This document shows, piece by piece, positions 4,888 through 8,081 of a DNA stretch of 8,081 bases. The stretch is from contig CANJJY010000202.1 of NCBI GenBank assembly GCA_947474445.1, forward strand, positions 1 to 8,081, written 5' to 3'. The notes beneath the pieces are model-generated. The model did not search any database. It was not told the origin of the DNA and saw only the letters and a list, made by a program, of their open reading frames with translations. The DNA is from Oligoflexaceae bacterium (GTDB taxonomy: Bacteria > Bdellovibrionota_B > Oligoflexia > Oligoflexales > Oligoflexaceae). Positions within the stretch are counted from its first letter, which is position 1. Every line of letters begins with the position of its first letter. A program made the position numbers and the translations under genes.

Positions 4888-6006
4888 GTGAGAGTGAAAA
4901 TCGAGAAAAGCCAACTCAGCACAGCGACATCTCGTGCGCAAGGAGCCATCTCCGAAAGGAATCTCGCTCATATTGGCTTTCGGGCGGAAGGCAACCAACT
5001 TCACGTCGCAACGTCAGATCGTATCCTGGCGATCTACAGCAGCATGGACTGCGAAGTTATTAACGAAGGCACCGTCTTCGTTCCCGCTAAGCTTTTCTCC
5101 GATGTCGTTCGCGAATTACCCGATGGCAGTGTCGAGCTAAGAGCGGAAGATAGTCAGCTGATAGTGATCGCGGGAGAGAAGCGCGAATTTACCATGAAAT
5201 TGCCTCGCGTCGACGATCGGAGCTGGCAAGCAGCACCTTTGCTGGAAACCACTTTCGAGGCCGTTCTTCCCAGCGATAAGCTGGCCTACGTGATCGAGCA
5301 GGTTCAGTTCTGCGTCGTTCCTGATTCACCTAGAAATTATGGCTCTGTCGGGTTTCTGCATAGGCCAAAGGAACACAGTTTACGTCTTGTTGGCACGGAT
5401 GGTTACCGTCTGTCGTATGCTGAGGTCGAACTGGAAATGCCGTCCGAATTCCTCAAGAACGGCGTATGCCTTTCAAAGCGTGCTCTGCAAGAACTTCATC
5501 GCATGTGTAACGAAGGTTTTAGTGAAATCTCACTGACGGTGTCCGCGGATCAATCGACGATGGAAGCGCGCGTGCCTGGATATCAGCTCTTTGTTCGCTT
5601 ATCGGCAGTTCGCTACCCGAATTATTATGGGGTCCTGCCCAAGCAGAATTTGAGTGCTGTAAAGGTCCAAAGGCCGTATCTTCAGAATGTCGCCAAACGC
5701 GTGTTGCTTGCCTCCGACAAGACGCGAGCTTTGCAGTTGTGCTTTTCAGATTACTCGCTTACCCTTAGGTCGAGGACGCTAGGAAGCTCAGAAGGACAGG
5801 AAAGCATCTCTTTGACCGACTACTGTCAAGGAGATCGTGAGCTGGCTATCAATGGCAAATTCCTCACCGACGTATTTTCAACGATGTCCAGTGAGGAAGT
5901 GACGATCAATTTTGGATCGGATGAAGACCCTGTCGTTCTGGTTCCGCATTCCGAACCCACCAGCTGCCATTCGATGCACGTTTTAGTCCCCATCAAAGAA
6001 AGCTAA
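4888..6006 (+). CDS. dnaN: DNA polymerase III sliding clamp (beta subunit)
   Basis: The beta clamp encircles DNA and tethers polymerase III and other enzymes. The GTG at 4888 gives a 372-residue product starting MRVKIEKSQL, which aligns with the usual clamp N terminus (M-K-x-x-V-x-x-x-x-L); the TTG at 4870 would add six residues without support. Three clamp domains of about 120 residues each fit the length. Conserved points are VGTDGYRLSY (168-177), YPNYYGVLP (243-251), the INGKFLTDVF segment (321-330) and the C-terminal VLVPIK (365-370), which forms part of the partner-binding pocket. The N-terminal segment ISERNLAHIGF (21-31) lacks the common P-I-L motif. The gene lies downstream of oriC and ends 9 nt before gyrB, suggesting one transcript. 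Confidence 0.95.
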   Translation: MRVKIEKSQLSTATSRAQGAISERNLAHIGFRAEGNQLHVATSDRILAIYSSMDCEVINEGTVFVPAKLFSDVVRELPDGSVELRAEDSQLIVIAGEKREFTMKLPRVDDRSWQAAPLLETTFEAVLPSDKLAYVIEQVQFCVVPDSPRNYGSVGFLHRPKEHSLRLVGTDGYRLSYAEVELEMPSEFLKNGVCLSKRALQELHRMCNEGFSEISLTVSADQSTMEARVPGYQLFVRLSAVRYPNYYGVLPKQNLSAVKVQRPYLQNVAKRVLLASDKTRALQLCFSDYSLTLRSRTLGSSEGQESISLTDYCQGDRELAINGKFLTDVFSTMSSEEVTINFGSDEDPVVLVPHSEPTSCHSMHVLVPIKES

Positions 6007-6015
6007 AGGATGCAT

Positions 6016-8081
6016 ATGAGCGAGATCTCTCCCCAGGAAATTTCGGGTGATCTAAGCCGCACGCAGGCTCAGGAACGCGAGAACGAATATACGGCCGACA
6101 ACATTCAAGTGCTCGAAGGATTGGATGCCGTTCGTAAACGGCCAGGCATGTATATCGGATCCACTTCGATCGACGGATTGCACCATCTCGTCTATGAAAT
6201 CGTCGATAATTCGATCGATGAAGCGATGGGAGGCCACTGCAGTAAAATCGAAGTGACTCTGCATCTCGACGGTTCGGCTTCGGTAAAAGACAACGGCCGC
6301 GGCATACCCGTCGCTATTCATCCGAAAGAAGGAAGATCAGCCGTTGAAGTTGTCATGACTGTCCTTCATGCGGGGGGAAAGTTCGATGACAAAGCATTCG
6401 CGTTTTCCGGTGGCTTGCACGGAGTCGGCGCTTCGGTCGTCAATGCCTTATCGGAATGGTGCTGGGTCGAGGTGAGACGAGACAGTAAGGTGCACAAGCA
6501 ATCCTACCAACGCGGCAAGCCGGATGGGCCGCTCGAGGTGGTGGGAACGACAGATGAGCATGGAACCTTCACTCGTTTCAAGCCAGATCCTGAAATATTT
6601 CTAGACACTAATTTCGTATTTGAGCCTCTTAGCCGCCGTTTGAAGGAATTAGCCTTTCTCAACCGAGGATTGAGAATAGTTCTGGCGGATGAAAGAAGCG
6701 ATCAGCAAGTCGATTATTGCTTTGAAGGTGGACTGGTCTCTTACTGTGAATTCCTTGCTAAAGGCAAAAACCCTCTGCACGACCAGCCGCTGGCTATTTT
6801 CGGACAACAAGTTGGCGAAAACGGGGCTTTGATTGGGCAGGTTGATGTCGTCCTCCAGTGGACGGATGCTTACAGTGAAAGCCTGTTCTCGTTTGTTAAT
6901 AATATTAATACGGTCGAAGGTGGTACTCATCTGACCGGATTAAAAGCTGCTTTAACACGCGTCGTCAATTCATTCGCTGAATCGACCGGGATGCTGAAAA
7001 CCTTCAAAGAGGCCATCACCGGTGAAGATATCCGGGAAGGGCTGGTTGGTATTTGTTCAGTTCGCGTGAAAAACCCTGAATTTCAAGGGCAGACAAAGAC
7101 AAAGCTGGGTAATACGGAAGTCAGGACCTGGGTTGAAACGGTGGTTGCCGAGCGACTCACCGACTATTTTACAGAAAATCCTAGCGTTGTTCGGCGTGTG
7201 GTTCAAAAAATCATCGATGCAGCGCGCGCACGAATCGCTGCAAAAAAAGCTCGAGAATTGACCCGGCGAAAAGGAGCTCTGGATTTTGCTGGTTTGCCAG
7301 GGAAAATGGCCGACTGCCAATCAAAAGATCCAGCGGAATGCGAGCTTTTCCTGGTCGAAGGTGATTCTGCAGGAGGATCGGCTAAGCAGGCCCGCGATCG
7401 GAAGGTTCAGGCCGTATTACCTTTGCGAGGTAAGATTTTAAACGTTGAGAAAGCGCGTTACGATAAAATGCTTTCTTCGCAGGAAATTAAGCTTCTGATC
7501 AAGGCGATCGGAACAGGTATTGGCAAAGAAGATTTCGATGTTACGAAGATTCGTTATCACAAAATTGTGATTATGACCGACGCTGACGTCGATGGAGCCC
7601 ACATCCGTACTTTGCTTTTGACCTTCTTTTTTCGGCAGATGCCAGAAGTTATCGAGCGGGGCTACCTCTACATCGCTCAGCCGCCACTTTATAAATATAA
7701 GAAGGGCAAGACCGAGCGGTACCTCAAAGACAATCGTGAATTACTCGATTTCCTCAGTGACGTCGGCATGAGTCACGTTGAAGTCAGGGATGCCCAAAAT
7801 CGATCTATCGATAAAGTTACGATTAAAGGCTTATTGGCAAAATTTTCGCGTTATACCGAGCTTATGGAAATGGCCAGTCGACGTCGGGTCAAAGAACTGA
7901 TCGAGTATCTGGTTCTCCACCCTGAAATCGATGCAAGTGCGATGAGTACAGAAGAAAGAGCTCAAGAACTCTTGCAGAATATGCTTAAAAACATCGAAGA
8001 TGCTTATGTGGGTGGTCGAGTCTTGGCGCAAGGGCAGGTTGTTTTCGATCAGGAATACAGCCGCTATAAGTTGAAGATAGA
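6016..8081 (+). CDS. gyrB: DNA gyrase subunit B, N-terminal 688 residues (cut by window edge)
   Basis: GyrB is the ATPase half of gyrase, which introduces negative supercoils. The frame has no stop to the window edge. ATG 6016 is chosen, with AAAGGA (6005-6010) five bases before it; an in-frame ATG at 6010 is less well placed. GHKL ATPase features: Glu61 and Asn65 in YEIVDNSIDEA, Asp92 in DNGRGIP, and the lid SGGLHGVG (131-138); Arg155 matches E. coli Arg136. The QTK loop is at 359-361. The TOPRIM domain shows Glu448 in LVEGDSAGGS, PLRGKILNVEKA (469-480) and the DADVD triad Asp522/524/526. The residues after about 570 are the start of the Gram-negative-type insertion (about 165 residues), which argues for GyrB of the long type rather than the short GyrB or ParE. 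Compared with E. coli it has about 19 extra N-terminal residues. Confidence 0.97.
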   Translation, partial: MSEISPQEISGDLSRTQAQERENEYTADNIQVLEGLDAVRKRPGMYIGSTSIDGLHHLVYEIVDNSIDEAMGGHCSKIEVTLHLDGSASVKDNGRGIPVAIHPKEGRSAVEVVMTVLHAGGKFDDKAFAFSGGLHGVGASVVNALSEWCWVEVRRDSKVHKQSYQRGKPDGPLEVVGTTDEHGTFTRFKPDPEIFLDTNFVFEPLSRRLKELAFLNRGLRIVLADERSDQQVDYCFEGGLVSYCEFLAKGKNPLHDQPLAIFGQQVGENGALIGQVDVVLQWTDAYSESLFSFVNNINTVEGGTHLTGLKAALTRVVNSFAESTGMLKTFKEAITGEDIREGLVGICSVRVKNPEFQGQTKTKLGNTEVRTWVETVVAERLTDYFTENPSVVRRVVQKIIDAARARIAAKKARELTRRKGALDFAGLPGKMADCQSKDPAECELFLVEGDSAGGSAKQARDRKVQAVLPLRGKILNVEKARYDKMLSSQEIKLLIKAIGTGIGKEDFDVTKIRYHKIVIMTDADVDGAHIRTLLLTFFFRQMPEVIERGYLYIAQPPLYKYKKGKTERYLKDNRELLDFLSDVGMSHVEVRDAQNRSIDKVTIKGLLAKFSRYTELMEMASRRRVKELIEYLVLHPEIDASAMSTEERAQELLQNMLKNIEDAYVGGRVLAQGQVVFDQEYSRYKLKI

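Overview
This window is a chromosomal replication-origin region from a Gram-negative bacterium. It carries dnaA, an oriC-type intergenic region, dnaN and the start of gyrB in order on the + strand. A minus-strand operon for the membrane (Fo) part of ATP synthase diverges from dnaA, and parS centromere sites lie at the left end. The signal-peptide-like N terminus of the c subunit, the separate Fo operon, the Gram-negative-type insertion in GyrB and the look of DnaA suggest a Bdellovibrionota/Oligoflexia-like or other former-deltaproteobacterial lineage. That placement is inference and only moderately supported.

Layout. Positions 1-119 hold a direct array of parS-like 16-mers repeated every 25 bp; it is cut by the left edge of the window. 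Positions 120-920 have no convincing gene. A single perfect parS (923-938) sits just beyond the Rho-independent terminator (942-970) of the leftward atp operon. That operon reads, in transcription order, an AtpZ-like protein (2864-2610), an AtpI-like protein (2626-2225), AtpB/subunit a (2123-1326) and AtpE/subunit c (1294-974). The 285-bp gap to dnaA holds candidate back-to-back promoters and one perfect DnaA box (2980-2988). dnaA (3150-4631) is followed by a 256-bp gap with at least five perfect or near-perfect DnaA boxes, a further box and a GC-rich spacer, a run of DnaA-trio triplets and an AT-rich stretch. This arrangement matches the basal unwinding system of bacterial origins. dnaN (4888-6006, GTG start) is followed after 9 nt by gyrB (from 6016), which runs off the right edge; recF is not between them.

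How the parts work together. DnaA binds the box clusters and loads onto the trio strand to open oriC. DnaN is the sliding clamp and GyrB the ATPase subunit of gyrase, so initiation, elongation and supercoil relief are encoded around the origin. The parS sites, bound by ParB encoded elsewhere, would segregate this origin region. The Fo genes lie between the centromere-like sites and the origin. The most unusual items are the tandem, iteron-like parS array, the very regular DnaA-box/trio architecture, and the missing recF.
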